From Enterococcus silesiacus (lineage in GTDB: Bacteria; Bacillota; Bacilli; Lactobacillales; Enterococcaceae), in assembly GCA_001465115.1 (NCBI GenBank), contig CP013614.1, positions 2,976,001 to 3,040,000 on the forward strand: a stretch of DNA of 64,000 nt, in the 5' to 3' direction. This document shows, piece by piece, positions 42,989-55,302 of the stretch. A model generated the notes under the pieces. It was not told the DNA's origin and searched no databases. It worked only from the letters and a program-made list of their open reading frames with translations. Position 1 is the first letter of the stretch. Every line of letters starts with the position of its first letter. The position numbers and the translations under genes were made by a program.

Positions 42989-43366
42989 TTTGAAAAAGGG
43001 GTAGTGTGCAAGAAACTAGAACAGTTTCAGATGTATCATGCCTTTTTCTTTTGCTTTTAATATTATACAAATAGTATTTGTATAACAAAAAAAATGGATA
43101 TCAGACTTCCAAATATTTTCTTTATTTCTAAAATTTTTGAAACGAATTAAAAAAGATAATCATTCATACTTGGTTAAGAAAACTAAACGTATTGTAAGAT
43201 TGTCGCTTAGTTTAGTTGGGAGTAAATAAAAAGTGGATTTAAATACATTAATTTTTAATAAAATGATTTTCCAAAATCTAAAAATAACATAAATGTATTT
43301 AAACGTTTGGAGACATTTCTTTTTTATTGAATGAATAAAAATAATATTTTAGAAAGGATCTTAGTT
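42989..43366. promoter_or_regulatory. Inverted-repeat-rich region upstream of the recombinase
   Basis: ATACAAATA and TATTTGTAT (near 43064-43083) form a perfect palindrome with a one-base centre. TTTAAATACATT (43238-43249) and AATGTATTTAAA (43292-43303) are perfect 12-base inverted arms 42 bases apart. AAACTAA (about 43180) and TTAGTTT (about 43207) are a third pair. No gene. These could be arm-type binding sites or operators of the adjacent recombinase. Confidence 0.5.
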
Positions 43367-44470
43367 ATGGCAAGAAGAGGAGAAAATATCTATAAAAGAA
43401 AAGATGGGCGTTGGGAAGGCCGATACATAAAAGGTAGACAAAAGAATGGAAAAATCCATTATGGTTATATTTATGGATACAAGTACACAGAAGTAAAGCA
43501 TCAACTTATCTTGGTGAAATACGAAAAACAGACAAGCAATAGCAAAGATCTTCTTCCTTACGAGGGTCACTTAACGGATTGGACGAATTATTGGTTGGAT
43601 ACATTTGTCCGTCCTAAAGTGAAAAGCAGTACGTATGCTAGCTATAAAAATAAAATGGAAGTACACGTTTTATCAACAATAGGTTCGATCAAGCTGCAAA
43701 AGCTAAAACAATCAGATGTTGATACTTTACTTAAAAAAATGGATGAGACGCTTAAAGCCAGTTCGATTAGATCAATCTTTTCAGTCTTAAAAAATTGCTT
43801 GAGTAAGGCCATCTCTTTAAATTTATTGTCAGAAAATCCCTGTATAGGAGTGGAACTTCCAAAAACAAGAAGAAAAACAGTGCAAGCATTATCGGTCAAA
43901 GACCAAGCAAGATTGGTGAAAGAAGTAAACAGTAGTCAGAAATTTTTTTCTATCATGCTCGCTTTGCAGACGGGACTACGAATTGGAGAGATTTGCGGTT
44001 TAAAATGGGAAGACATTGATTTTGACAACAACACATTAGGTGTCAATCGAACTGTGCTGAGAATTCAGACGGAAGATAATGCTGGAAGAAAGACAGAAAT
44101 CGTGGAGGTTACTCCAAAGAGCAACAACTCACAACGAAAAATCCCGATTACTAACGCGTTAAAGGAAAATTTGTTAGAGCTTCAAAAAACGTCAACTAGC
44201 GAGTATGTTATTTCCAATAAACATAAAGCGTTGGAACCTCGTACAATCGCCTATCGTTTTCAAATAATTCGAAAAAAGATTGGCTTAGAAAAATTTTCTT
44301 TCCATTCTTTGAGACATACCTTTGCTACGCGATGCTTGGAAGCGGGAGGAAATATTGCAACAATAAGTTCTCTATTAGGTCATTCTTCAACAAAAATGAC
44401 GCTGGATTGTTATACAAACTCATTTTTTACAGAAGAGCGTCAATTGATGGAAAAGCTCGAATTTGTTTGA
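43367..44470 (+). CDS. Tyrosine-type site-specific recombinase (integrase)
   Basis: 367 residues from MARRGENIYKRKDGRWEGRY; GAAAGGATC is six bases upstream; an ATG 36 bases earlier has no ribosome site. N-terminal AP2-like arm-binding region, SAM-like core-binding domain (LTDWTNYWLDTFVRP), then the catalytic domain: Arg in TGLRIGE, His-x-x-Arg in HSLRHTFATR, His in LGHSSTKM and Tyr in CYTN. All catalytic residues are present. No excisionase or other mobile genes are near, so it looks solitary. It may move or invert the neighbouring block. Confidence 0.93.
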   Translation: MARRGENIYKRKDGRWEGRYIKGRQKNGKIHYGYIYGYKYTEVKHQLILVKYEKQTSNSKDLLPYEGHLTDWTNYWLDTFVRPKVKSSTYASYKNKMEVHVLSTIGSIKLQKLKQSDVDTLLKKMDETLKASSIRSIFSVLKNCLSKAISLNLLSENPCIGVELPKTRRKTVQALSVKDQARLVKEVNSSQKFFSIMLALQTGLRIGEICGLKWEDIDFDNNTLGVNRTVLRIQTEDNAGRKTEIVEVTPKSNNSQRKIPITNALKENLLELQKTSTSEYVISNKHKALEPRTIAYRFQIIRKKIGLEKFSFHSLRHTFATRCLEAGGNIATISSLLGHSSTKMTLDCYTNSFFTEERQLMEKLEFV

Positions 44471-44524
44471 TTCAAAAAATTACGACTAACCTTGTTGTGG
44501 TAGACGATTGACATATGTTGTAAG

Positions 44525-44560
44525 GTCTGAGAAGTAGCTCGAAAAGCCGCTTCTCAGATT
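44525..44560. repeat. Hairpin between recombinase and Mga-like gene
   Basis: TCTGAGAAG (44526-44534) and CTTCTCAGA (44550-44558) with a 15-base loop. No long T-run on either side, so terminator activity is uncertain. Confidence 0.5.
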
Positions 44561-44596
44561 AAACATGGTTTTGTTAGCAGCATGTTTTAGTAGTAT

Positions 44597-46108
44597 TCAA
44601 CGATTAGAAGAATAAATATCATATAACAATTGGTCAAGATCAGAGATATCTTTTTTTTCTTTGTAATTGGTCATAACGAAAAAGTGTTTTCCCCTCTTTT
44701 TCAAATGAGCGCAGTCTACATTACTAATGATTAAATCATAGAGTTGGTTATCGGCTAAAGGTTCTGCTTGTGCAAATGTAGACGACTCAATATATTTGAT
44801 CCACCAGTCCGTAAATTTTTTTTTGCGTAAGAGGTCACTTTCAATAAATATACCGACAGATACTTTTGTTTTGATGCATTCCTCGTAAAAACTTATCGCA
44901 TGAGCATATTTTGTAATAAGCATGATGTCGTGCGTATCATCTACAAAAATTCCTGGAAAACACCCTTTTAAATAGTTAGCAAAAGCGTTAACAATTTCAG
45001 CGTGTTCGCTTTTTTTCCACTCAGGATAATGGAGTTCCCAATAGTAATCAATTGTTCCTTTGAATATTAAATGGCGATATCCGATAGAATTTAAATAATA
45101 ATGGAGCGTTGCACGTTGTGCTTCGTTTAGGTAAGAAGCTGGATAACAGTTATTCATAAAATTTAAAAACTCTGTATTCAATCTCCTAATAAAAAACTTA
45201 CTGTATCGTTCAACTAAATCAATTTCTTTTAAGCAGTGAGAATGACTAGGGATGATTTCTTCGCCAAACATGAAGAGGAGCAAAAGGATGGTTTCATTAG
45301 GAGGCATTTTAAAGGAGTAATAAACTAGAAATGCCCCAAGTATTTTATTGACTTTTTTGAAAAGGCGAGTGTTTTTAAGCGCATTTATAAATTTCTTTTG
45401 GCCGCTAATGTCTGATTGGTTGTTGAAGAAGGGCTCCTGATCACTATAATCTTGGACATTTTTTTGAGCATTTCTCCTTTTTAATAGGCTTAAGTAGATG
45501 ATAAGTTTTTTTCGAGCAAAAATAGAAATTGAGCTGCCTAAGCTTTGCTGAATGCGATTGACTGTTTCATAAATTCTGGGGTCGATATGAGGGCTTTTTA
45601 ATTGGTGCTTAGGATCTGTGACTAAGTAAAGAGAGACATAAAAAAAACGAACTTGCAATTCGGAACCTAGCAAATGGCCGTTTTGGATGGATAAGTCGAA
45701 TTCATTTAATAAGGCATTCAATTCGTTGATTTTTCTAAAATAAGTTGAGTGACTAATTCCAATTTTTTCACATAAACGGGTGACATCAATCGTGCCGCAA
45801 AGCAGCAATTCTTCTAGAATTTTGTATTTTGGGGCGTGGCAAATCAACTCATTATATAAAGTGTGAAGGGAGTAATCAGGCTTTGTGTGAAAAGTAATGG
45901 TATGTTTGTTTACTTCGATAGCAAATCGGTTATTCGAATGTTTGGCTGATGTTATCAACCCTTCAATCAGCTTTGACAAAAAATAATTTCCAATATCTAA
46001 GTGGTGCAAAAGGTCTTTTTTTGTTGCAGTACCACCAACATTGCTTAAATGTATTAATAAGTCAATTTGATAAACTTCTAATTTTTCTAATAAGTCAAAT
46101 TTTCTCAT
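44597..46108 (-). CDS. Mga-like transcriptional regulator
   Basis: 503 residues. Helix-turn-helix domains near the start (TATKKDLLHHLDIGNYFLSK) and near 105-125 (IDVTRLCEKIGISHSTYFRK), followed by a long helical region, as in Mga/AtxA-type virulence regulators. PRD-like segments and an EIIB-like end are expected in the family but are not clear here. Enterococcal relatives often control surface proteins. It is convergent with the recombinase and ends the accessory block. AAAGGAG precedes ATG. Confidence 0.8.
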   Translation of the reverse strand: MRKFDLLEKLEVYQIDLLIHLSNVGGTATKKDLLHHLDIGNYFLSKLIEGLITSAKHSNNRFAIEVNKHTITFHTKPDYSLHTLYNELICHAPKYKILEELLLCGTIDVTRLCEKIGISHSTYFRKINELNALLNEFDLSIQNGHLLGSELQVRFFYVSLYLVTDPKHQLKSPHIDPRIYETVNRIQQSLGSSISIFARKKLIIYLSLLKRRNAQKNVQDYSDQEPFFNNQSDISGQKKFINALKNTRLFKKVNKILGAFLVYYSFKMPPNETILLLLFMFGEEIIPSHSHCLKEIDLVERYSKFFIRRLNTEFLNFMNNCYPASYLNEAQRATLHYYLNSIGYRHLIFKGTIDYYWELHYPEWKKSEHAEIVNAFANYLKGCFPGIFVDDTHDIMLITKYAHAISFYEECIKTKVSVGIFIESDLLRKKKFTDWWIKYIESSTFAQAEPLADNQLYDLIISNVDCAHLKKRGKHFFVMTNYKEKKDISDLDQLLYDIYSSNR

Positions 46109-46449
46109 AGCAAAACTCCTTTAAATGTCAGTATTGAAGTAAGGTATAGCGAAACTAGAGAGGTTATAGTCAATATTTTTCTTCTAAAAGCTCAACTGTA
46201 TTCTTACGTTGACATTGTGATTATTATCTAACATCTATAAAGTAAATACAATCTTATTTAAGCTGATTTATTTTTCATTTTTTGAGAAATACCTTTATTT
46301 ACTACTTGTATTTTATTAGTAAATATATAAAAAAGTAGAATCAATAAAATAGTTTTGCTTGATCGTCTAAAAAATGGTATTGTATCTTTGTATGTTTATG
46401 TCTGATTTTATGAAGATTGATGACTATTTTTAGAAGGGATATGTCTGTT
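46109..46449 (+). promoter_or_regulatory. Promoter region of DUF951-ychF
   Basis: TTGCTT (46355-46360), 17 bases and TATTGT (46378-46383) form a plausible promoter ahead of the DUF951 gene. The remainder is AT-rich and holds no recognised gene. The right end of the accessory block should lie in this stretch. Confidence 0.5.
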
Positions 46450-46647
46450 ATGTATGATCTTGGTGATATTGTAGAAATGAAGAAGCCCCATGCTTGTCAG
46501 GCAAATCGTTGGGAAATTATTCGAATGGGCGCCGATATTAAAATAAAATGTACGAACTGCGGTCATATCGTGATGATGACACGCCGTGATTTTGAAAAAA
46601 AAATGAAGAAAATTTTGGAAAAAAAACTGATAAAGGATAGTGAATAA
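46450..46647 (+). CDS. DUF951 family protein
   Basis: 65 residues, MYDLGDIVEMKKPHACQANR, then CTNCGHIV. The conserved VEMKKPH, the single Cys and the CxxC pair suggest a small zinc-binding protein. It is conserved in Firmicutes next to ychF. The start at 46450 has AGAAGGG 11 bases upstream. The role is unknown, possibly in nucleic-acid binding. Four bases separate it from ychF. Confidence 0.85.
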   Translation: MYDLGDIVEMKKPHACQANRWEIIRMGADIKIKCTNCGHIVMMTRRDFEKKMKKILEKKLIKDSE

Positions 46648-46650
46648 TCG

Positions 46651-47751
46651 ATGGCATTAACAGCTGGAATCGTAGGTTTACCTAACGTAGGAAAATCTAC
46701 CCTTTTTAACGCAATTACAAAAGCAGGTGCAGAGGCGGCGAATTATCCGTTTGCAACAATTGACCCAAATGTGGGAATGGTTGAAGTACCAGATGAGCGC
46801 TTGCAGCGTTTAACAGAGTTAGTGAAACCTAAAAAAACCGTACCAACTACGTTTGAGTTTACAGATATCGCCGGAATCGTAAAAGGCGCAAGCAAAGGTG
46901 AAGGTTTAGGGAATCAATTTTTAAGCCATATTCGCCAAGTGGACGCTATTTGTCATGTGGTACGTTGTTTTGATGATGATAATATTACCCACGTTGAAGG
47001 ACGTGTAGATCCGTTAGCAGATATTGATACGATCAACTTAGAATTAGTGTTAGCTGACTTAGACTCTATTACAAAACGTTATACACGAGTGGCTAAGATC
47101 GCTAAGACGAAAGATAAAGATGCAGTAGCGGAATTAGCTGTTTTAGACAAACTTAAACCAGTTTTAGAAGAGGGATTATCTGCAAGAACGATCGAATTTA
47201 CGGAAGACGAGCAAAAAATCGTTAAGAGTTTATTCTTATTAACAGCAAAACCTATTTTATATGTAGCAAATGTGTCAGAAGATGAAGTAGCTGATTCAGA
47301 TAATAATCCATATGTTCAACAAGTTCGGACTTTTGCGGCAAATGAGCAGGCAGAAGTAATCGTTGTTTGTGCACGTGCAGAAGAAGAAATAGCTGAATTG
47401 GATGATGAAGATAAAGCTGAGTTTTTAGAAGCACTAGGTATCGAAGAATCAGGCTTAGATCAATTGATTCGTGCTGCCTATGATTTATTAGGACTAGCAA
47501 CTTACTTTACTGCTGGAGAGCAAGAAGTACGTGCGTGGACGTTTCGTAAAGGAATCAAAGCACCTCAAGCAGCTGGGATCATCCATACAGATTTTGAACG
47601 CGGTTTTATTCGTGCAGAGACGGTTTCATTTGAAGATTTGAATACGTATGGCAACATGCAAGCAGCAAAAGAGGCGGGCAAAGTTCGCTTAGAAGGAAAA
47701 GAATATATTGTACAAGATGGCGATGTTATGCTTTTCCGTTTTAATGTATAA
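46651..47751 (+). CDS. ychF: Redox-regulated ATPase YchF (OLA1 family)
   Basis: 366 residues. G1 motif [12 protein letters not shown] at residue 8, [17 protein letters not shown] (G3), and a NVSE variation instead of NKxD in G4, which gives ATP preference. C-terminal TGS domain (ARAWTFRKG..., ending VMLFRFNV). Binds ribosomes; linked with oxidative-stress control. Co-transcribed with the DUF951 gene. Confidence 0.97.
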   Translation: MALTAGIVGLPNVGKSTLFNAITKAGAEAANYPFATIDPNVGMVEVPDERLQRLTELVKPKKTVPTTFEFTDIAGIVKGASKGEGLGNQFLSHIRQVDAICHVVRCFDDDNITHVEGRVDPLADIDTINLELVLADLDSITKRYTRVAKIAKTKDKDAVAELAVLDKLKPVLEEGLSARTIEFTEDEQKIVKSLFLLTAKPILYVANVSEDEVADSDNNPYVQQVRTFAANEQAEVIVVCARAEEEIAELDDEDKAEFLEALGIEESGLDQLIRAAYDLLGLATYFTAGEQEVRAWTFRKGIKAPQAAGIIHTDFERGFIRAETVSFEDLNTYGNMQAAKEAGKVRLEGKEYIVQDGDVMLFRFNV

Positions 47752-47852
47752 GAAAAAAATTGCTAAAAACTGTTTTTCTCCCTAAAAAATGTGTTAGAAT
47801 ACTTTTTAGGTAAAGACTGCCCCGTTGGCCACGGGCGAGGAGGACGCAAAAC

Positions 47853-48536
47853 ATGGAATCAGAAGCACTGCGAGATATTGTTTCAGAAAATCGTGAACTT
47901 GAACAAAAATTGACAAAGAGAAATGAACAATACATCTTTGACTTAAAAAAATCACTAGTTGCTGCTAATCTTTCAGAAGAAGCACAGACGCTTGCTTTAC
48001 ATGAAATTCTACCTCATTTAGTAGAAGGTCAAAAAAGTGGGAAGACTGCGCGTCAGCTTTTCGGAACAGTGGCTGAACGTACGGAGTCTATTTTAAATAA
48101 ACCAGAAGAACTGCCTGAGTCAACTCCTTTTTTGATGTGGTTGGATAATACATTGCTGTTATTCGGTGTGATGACAATCATGTTTTCAGTGATGATGCTG
48201 TGGTCTAAAGGAAAGACACAGCCTTTGGGGTTATTAACCTTAGTACTAGCATCAATGGCTGGTGGTTATGTGTTCTATCTAATGTATAAATATGTCTATC
48301 AGTATGATCGCCCAGGTGTAGATAAATCAAAACGCCCAGGCTGGTTTAAAACTGGTTTGATCTTAGTTGGTTCGATGCTGTTATGGCTAATCGTCTTTGC
48401 AGGTTCTGCAATGTTGCCAGTGGTTATCAACCCTGTGTTTGATCCAGTGGTCGTTATCATTATTGGTGGGATTGGCTTGGGTACTCGTTACTTATTGAAG
48501 AAAAAGTACAATATGCGCAGTAGTTTGGCGCGTTAA
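47853..48536 (+). CDS. DUF1129 membrane protein
   Basis: 227 residues: a soluble N-terminal part of 90 residues, then about four transmembrane helices (MWLDNTLLLFGVMTIMF; LGLLTLVLASMAGGYVFYL; TGLILVGSMLLWLIVFAGS; VVVIIIGGIGLGTRYLL). DUF1129 fold, function unknown, conserved after ychF in enterococci. A CCCGT/ACGGG hairpin lies just ahead of the GAGGAGG ribosome site, which could affect translation. Confidence 0.88.
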   Translation: MESEALRDIVSENRELEQKLTKRNEQYIFDLKKSLVAANLSEEAQTLALHEILPHLVEGQKSGKTARQLFGTVAERTESILNKPEELPESTPFLMWLDNTLLLFGVMTIMFSVMMLWSKGKTQPLGLLTLVLASMAGGYVFYLMYKYVYQYDRPGVDKSKRPGWFKTGLILVGSMLLWLIVFAGSAMLPVVINPVFDPVVVIIIGGIGLGTRYLLKKKYNMRSSLAR

Positions 48537-48547
48537 GAAATAAAAGC

Positions 48548-48598
48548 AAAAGAGACTTAAACAAAGCTAACAATAGTTTTGTTTAAGTCTCTTTTTTT
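48548..48598 (+). terminator. Terminator after DUF1129
   Basis: AAAAGAGACTTAAACAAA and TTTGTTTAAGTCTCTTTT form an 18-base stem followed by TTTT. Confidence 0.93.
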
Positions 48599-48760
48599 AC
48601 CAATGAACGAAGTCAAAAATTCAGCTAATATAGGATCGTTAAATATTGATAAATAAATTCAAACTAAAAGGGTTCATGTTTGAAAGAAAAGCCTCAGCGC
48701 GCTACGATAGAAACTAAGAATGAAATTTACAATTAATTTTCATTATGAGGAGGTGGATCA

Positions 48761-50443
48761 ATGAAAACATGGATCAAACAACAGAGTCATTTCCTGATTT
48801 TTTTGAGTTTTTTTATATTAAGTATACTGTCTTTATATATCGTTTATCTTCAAAACGGTCATATCATGATTGGTGACGATTATCATTTCCATCAAAATCG
48901 GATCGAAGGCCTAGCTGAATCTTTAAGGCATGGTATATTGTTGCCAAAAGTGAGTTACTTTTTTATTGGAGGATATGGGTATGCATCTAGTTTGTTTTAT
49001 CCAGATTTTTACCTGTATTTTCCGGCAATTCTACGTGTTTTCGGTTTTTCATTAGCGTCTAGTTTTGTTATTTTTTCTATTGGGATCAACTTTGCTACAT
49101 TTATTTTATCATATGTATCTGGAAGGTACATGGCGTTAACGAAAGTAAAAAGTTACTTATTTTCATTATTGTATACGTTATCGATTTATCGTTTACAGGA
49201 CTTTTTTAACCGCCAAGCTATTGGAGAACTTTTAGCAATGGGCTTTTTTCCATTAGTTCTAGCAAGTTTATATTTATTGAAAAATGGGAAAGAGAAGAAA
49301 TGGCTATTGTTGACAGTCGCTATGACAGGGATTGGATTAGCTCATTTTATTTCATTGGAAATCGTCAGCATTTTTATAGGGCTGTATATTCTTTTAAATA
49401 TGAAGCACTTTTTAAAGAAAAAAGTTCTTGTTGCGATATTAAAGGCCGCAGGAGTTACTATTTTGCTGCTGGCTTTCTATTTAGTCCCCGTTTTTGAGCA
49501 GATGAGGCATGTTACGTTTCAGGTGACGTCCAATCCATTGACGTTGATTTCAGATCGGAGCTACTTTTTGAGTGAACTAGTAGCCAACAGCTTTAAAAAT
49601 AGCGTATTTCATGCATCCTCAGCGAATATAGGTGTCATCCTGTTATTTGGTTTGGTGATTTACACAGTAATGTTTTTTAAGCGAAATTCGTCCAATCGTG
49701 AGTGGGTCATTCTTGCTTTGCTATTTATGTTTATGACGACAGACCTATTTCCTTGGAAGCTTTTTGACAATACGCCGCTTAATACAATTCAGTTTCCTTG
49801 GCGCTTTTTATCGATTGTGACTTTGTTGCTAGCGTTTCTTATCGCAAATGATGATCTGGGATTATTTAAAAAATTTCCAAGTAGTCAGATAATCTTAGCT
49901 ATGGTTGTTTTACTTGGTGTAGGGCTGTATGAAAAGGAAAGTATCGATACTGAAGGAAAACGGATTTTATCCCACCAGTCTTATGATCGAACGAATAGTT
50001 ATTACATTGGCGCTGGGCATGAATATTTGCCGGATAAAGTGGACTATTCCACTATTAAGAAAAATAAAAAACGCACAGTAGTTTATAGCCATGATGAAAT
50101 AGTAATAAAGGCTGTTAAAATGACGTTTGACTCAGTGTCATTTGACTATCATACTAAAAATACGCAAAAAGCGACGGTGACAATTCCATTTATTTATTAT
50201 TATGGCTATAAAGCTAAGATCGTAAGCAACGGAAAAGAAACAGTTGTTCCAGCTTCATTAAATGAGCATAACGGATTAGTAGATATTCAGTTATCAGAAA
50301 AAGGAAGTGTATCTATTTCTTATCAGGCCACATGGGCTCAAAAAATTTCAGCGTGTGTCTCAGTTTTTACCTTTTTGATCTGTGTCGTATGGCAAGTAGT
50401 ACCGATGATCTCAACTAGGTTGAAATCAAAGAAGAACCCTTAG
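48761..50443 (+). CDS. Large polytopic membrane protein, 6-PTPS-related / YfhO-like
   Basis: 560 residues with about twelve membrane segments in residues 1-400 and a C-terminal extracellular beta-rich part before a last helix (ACVSVFTFLICVVWQVV). IMIGDDYHFHQNRIEGLAES after the first helix recalls 'DxxfHlnRiegl' of 6-pyruvoyl-tetrahydropterin-synthase-related membrane proteins. That motif is found in GT-C-like glycosyltransferases. It probably acts in cell-surface glycan or lipid modification. Own ribosome site GAGGAGG. Function inferred. Confidence 0.75.
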   Translation: MKTWIKQQSHFLIFLSFFILSILSLYIVYLQNGHIMIGDDYHFHQNRIEGLAESLRHGILLPKVSYFFIGGYGYASSLFYPDFYLYFPAILRVFGFSLASSFVIFSIGINFATFILSYVSGRYMALTKVKSYLFSLLYTLSIYRLQDFFNRQAIGELLAMGFFPLVLASLYLLKNGKEKKWLLLTVAMTGIGLAHFISLEIVSIFIGLYILLNMKHFLKKKVLVAILKAAGVTILLLAFYLVPVFEQMRHVTFQVTSNPLTLISDRSYFLSELVANSFKNSVFHASSANIGVILLFGLVIYTVMFFKRNSSNREWVILALLFMFMTTDLFPWKLFDNTPLNTIQFPWRFLSIVTLLLAFLIANDDLGLFKKFPSSQIILAMVVLLGVGLYEKESIDTEGKRILSHQSYDRTNSYYIGAGHEYLPDKVDYSTIKKNKKRTVVYSHDEIVIKAVKMTFDSVSFDYHTKNTQKATVTIPFIYYYGYKAKIVSNGKETVVPASLNEHNGLVDIQLSEKGSVSISYQATWAQKISACVSVFTFLICVVWQVVPMISTRLKSKKNP

Positions 50444-50531
50444 TTACCCTTTCAAAATGATAAGAAGCGGATGAGAAAATACTCATGTTTTGGAAAAATA
50501 AGAGAAAATCTCTGCAAACAAGGAAATGCGG

Positions 50532-50560
50532 TTGACTTACCTTTTATTATCTGTTATTTT
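50532..50560 (+). promoter_or_regulatory. guaB promoter
   Basis: TTGACT (50532-50537), a 17-base spacer and TATTTT (50555-50560). I see no purine riboswitch between it and guaB. Confidence 0.65.
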
Positions 50561-50592
50561 CTTATATAAAATTAAATAGAGGAGTGGTCTGA

Positions 50593-52078
<1,486 letters not shown>

Positions 52079-52080
<2 letters not shown>

Positions 52081-52132
52081 AGATAAAGAAACTCCGAAGT
52101 CGATTATGACCTCGGAGTTTCTTTATCTTTAT
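52079..52132. terminator. Bidirectional terminator guaB / deacetylase
   Basis: AGATAAAGAAACTCCGA (52081-52097) and TCGGAGTTTCTTTATCT (52112-52128) form a long stem shared by the convergent genes; it overlaps the stop of the deacetylase. Confidence 0.93.
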
Positions 52133-53619
52133 TGTACAGGACGCTCATCTTTAGAACCGTAATACATATGCAAAGGTTTAGCCTTGTTACCTAATAATTC
52201 TTTAGAAGGTAGAATTTCATAACCTTCCCCACGTAACCGATCGATTACGGTAGCTACAGCATCAACAGTTTCCGGATGGATATCATGCATTAAAACGATC
52301 GTGTCATTATAGGCAGTTTCGTCAATCCGCTTGATGATCGCTTGTGCATTATGACTTTGCCAGTCTTGAGAATCTACAGACCATTGTATGATCGGTTTAC
52401 CAATAATTGTCGCTACGTCCTTGTTTACAGCGCCATAAGGCGGTCTGAAATCAGTTGGTAGCTTCCCGATTGCATGATATATGGCTTTATCTGTTTTTTG
52501 AACCTCGTCTTTTACTCGTTGTAGATCAACTCCGGTTAATTGAGGATGTGAATAAGAATGACTCGCTACCTCGTGTCCTTCATCAGCTACCCGTTTTACC
52601 AAAGCTTCATTTTTGACAACATTTTGACCCAACATAAAGAATGTGGCCTTGACGTTTTTTTCCTTTAAGATGTTCAAAAGTCTTGGCGTTGTTTCAGGAT
52701 TCGGTCCATCATCAAAAGTCAGTGAGATGTATTTTTTGTTTGGATCCAGTGGAGCAGGTAACGCATCTTTGATAGAATCAGGGTCAATATATTCAGGATT
52801 CACGTAGCCGGCAATCTCTTTATAAGATAACGTGATTTCTTTTTTCCCAGTTGCGTTGTCTGGTAGACCTAAACTGATTTTATCTGAATAATAGGTGAAG
52901 GCTGTTTGGTCCAAAGAAATACTAGGCATGTTTAGGACATTGTCAATGATAGTGTTAGCATCAGGACTCTCAGCAAGTAATTTTTGCTGAATAACTTGTT
53001 GAATGGCTAGAATATTTGCTTCACTCGTGAAAAGATCTTGAAGAGTCAAGGGCTGGTTTGTTTTTTGATTGACGAATGCTGTATCTTTACTCACTTCGGT
53101 TTGTTCAGTCCACTCTTCGTTTGTTTGATTCCAAGTATAGCTTTCAACAACAGGTTGGTACCCAATCACCTGTTCATTGGCTTTAATTATTTTTATATAA
53201 CCAACGAGTTTGAGGGGTGTCTCTTTCGGGCTATTTTTTTGAGCAGTATCTATTAAAGCTGTTAAGGCCACTTTTAATGCTTGAAATTGAGGGATAGAGT
53301 TAGTTACGGTTGGTTCATAAAGTAGGGTCTGAACATTGCCGTCCGTTTTTTCTTGCTCAGTATTCTCAAGTTTCGCTTGCTTTTGTGATTCTCGAATCTG
53401 CTCCAACAAAGCTATTTCTTTTTGCTGGTAATCATCATCTTCCAAGTTGCTTGCTTCTTTTGGTGGGTGCTGCATAGCGTAGGTTGCGTAGACACTTCCA
53501 CAGATCAAGATAAAAGAAATAGCAAAGAGTGCTGCAAAAGTTAATTTTCTGGAAAAGCGATGCTGTTTTTTTTCTCGCCGGCTGTTTCGGGTTCCCCGTG
53601 GGTGATTCTTTCTGTTCAT
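52129..53619 (-). CDS. Membrane-anchored polysaccharide deacetylase (PgdA-like)
   Basis: 496 residues. A basic N-terminus and a transmembrane anchor (LTFAALFAISFILICGSVYA), a DUF3298-like middle (about 100-270), then a NodB deacetylase domain (LTFDDGPNP, with the catalytic/zinc DD; SHSYSHPQL zinc His pair; RPPYGAVN; WSVDSQDW; LMHDIHPE). Probably de-N-acetylates peptidoglycan N-acetylglucosamine and gives lysozyme resistance. Whether it is the species' main PgdA is not told. Faces the wall. AGGGATAATG precedes the start. Confidence 0.9.
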   Translation of the reverse strand: MNRKNHPRGTRNSRREKKQHRFSRKLTFAALFAISFILICGSVYATYAMQHPPKEASNLEDDDYQQKEIALLEQIRESQKQAKLENTEQEKTDGNVQTLLYEPTVTNSIPQFQALKVALTALIDTAQKNSPKETPLKLVGYIKIIKANEQVIGYQPVVESYTWNQTNEEWTEQTEVSKDTAFVNQKTNQPLTLQDLFTSEANILAIQQVIQQKLLAESPDANTIIDNVLNMPSISLDQTAFTYYSDKISLGLPDNATGKKEITLSYKEIAGYVNPEYIDPDSIKDALPAPLDPNKKYISLTFDDGPNPETTPRLLNILKEKNVKATFFMLGQNVVKNEALVKRVADEGHEVASHSYSHPQLTGVDLQRVKDEVQKTDKAIYHAIGKLPTDFRPPYGAVNKDVATIIGKPIIQWSVDSQDWQSHNAQAIIKRIDETAYNDTIVLMHDIHPETVDAVATVIDRLRGEGYEILPSKELLGNKAKPLHMYYGSKDERPVQ

Positions 53620-53727
53620 AACATTATCCCTCTAATTTATAAATTTGATTGTGTACGGTAACCCAAATGTATCATGGTTAAATAGCACTTTCAACAAACA
53701 TCCTGCTAAATTAGTGATTCTTTCTAT

Positions 53728-55011
<1,284 letters not shown>

Positions 55012-55077
55012 TTATTTTAAAAGCTGAAAGAGCTCTTGAAGCTAAATAACATTGGGGCAAAATAAAAAGCCACTCCA

Positions 55078-55297
55078 TCCCCAGAAAAAAATCTTGGGAC
55101 GAAATGACTTGGATTTCGCGGTACCACCCAAGTTCAGCGTAACGCTGCACTTGTAATGCAGATAACGGCTGCCACCGGTTTGACTTATTTCGTCAAACGC
55201 ATGTACTAGAGATGGATTTCTTTATAGTAGAATATTTGCTCTCACCAACGCAAACTCTCTTAGATTCGGCACTATAAATACTTTTTCTCTTTGCTTG
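55078..55297 (-). promoter_or_regulatory. T-box leader of serS, specifier UCC
   Basis: The T-box sequence TTGGGTGGTACCGCG (55131-55117) is on the minus strand. Stem I starts with AGAGAG and closes with CATCTCT; the adjacent bulge GAAATCCA contains UCC, a serine codon, as specifier. The terminator form uses TTGGG...CGAAAT/ATTTCG.CCCAA (down to 55092) followed by ATTTTTTT. Uncharged tRNA-Ser stabilises the antiterminator. Confidence 0.93.
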
Positions 55298-55302
55298 TCA
55301 TT

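Noticed and set aside
40218..44518. GATTGACATATG at 40218 and 44507 as attachment-site direct repeats of the accessory block
   Set aside because: Only 12 bases, positions inside the block rather than at its edges, and the sequence resembles a promoter -35 region. Chance or promoter similarity is more likely.
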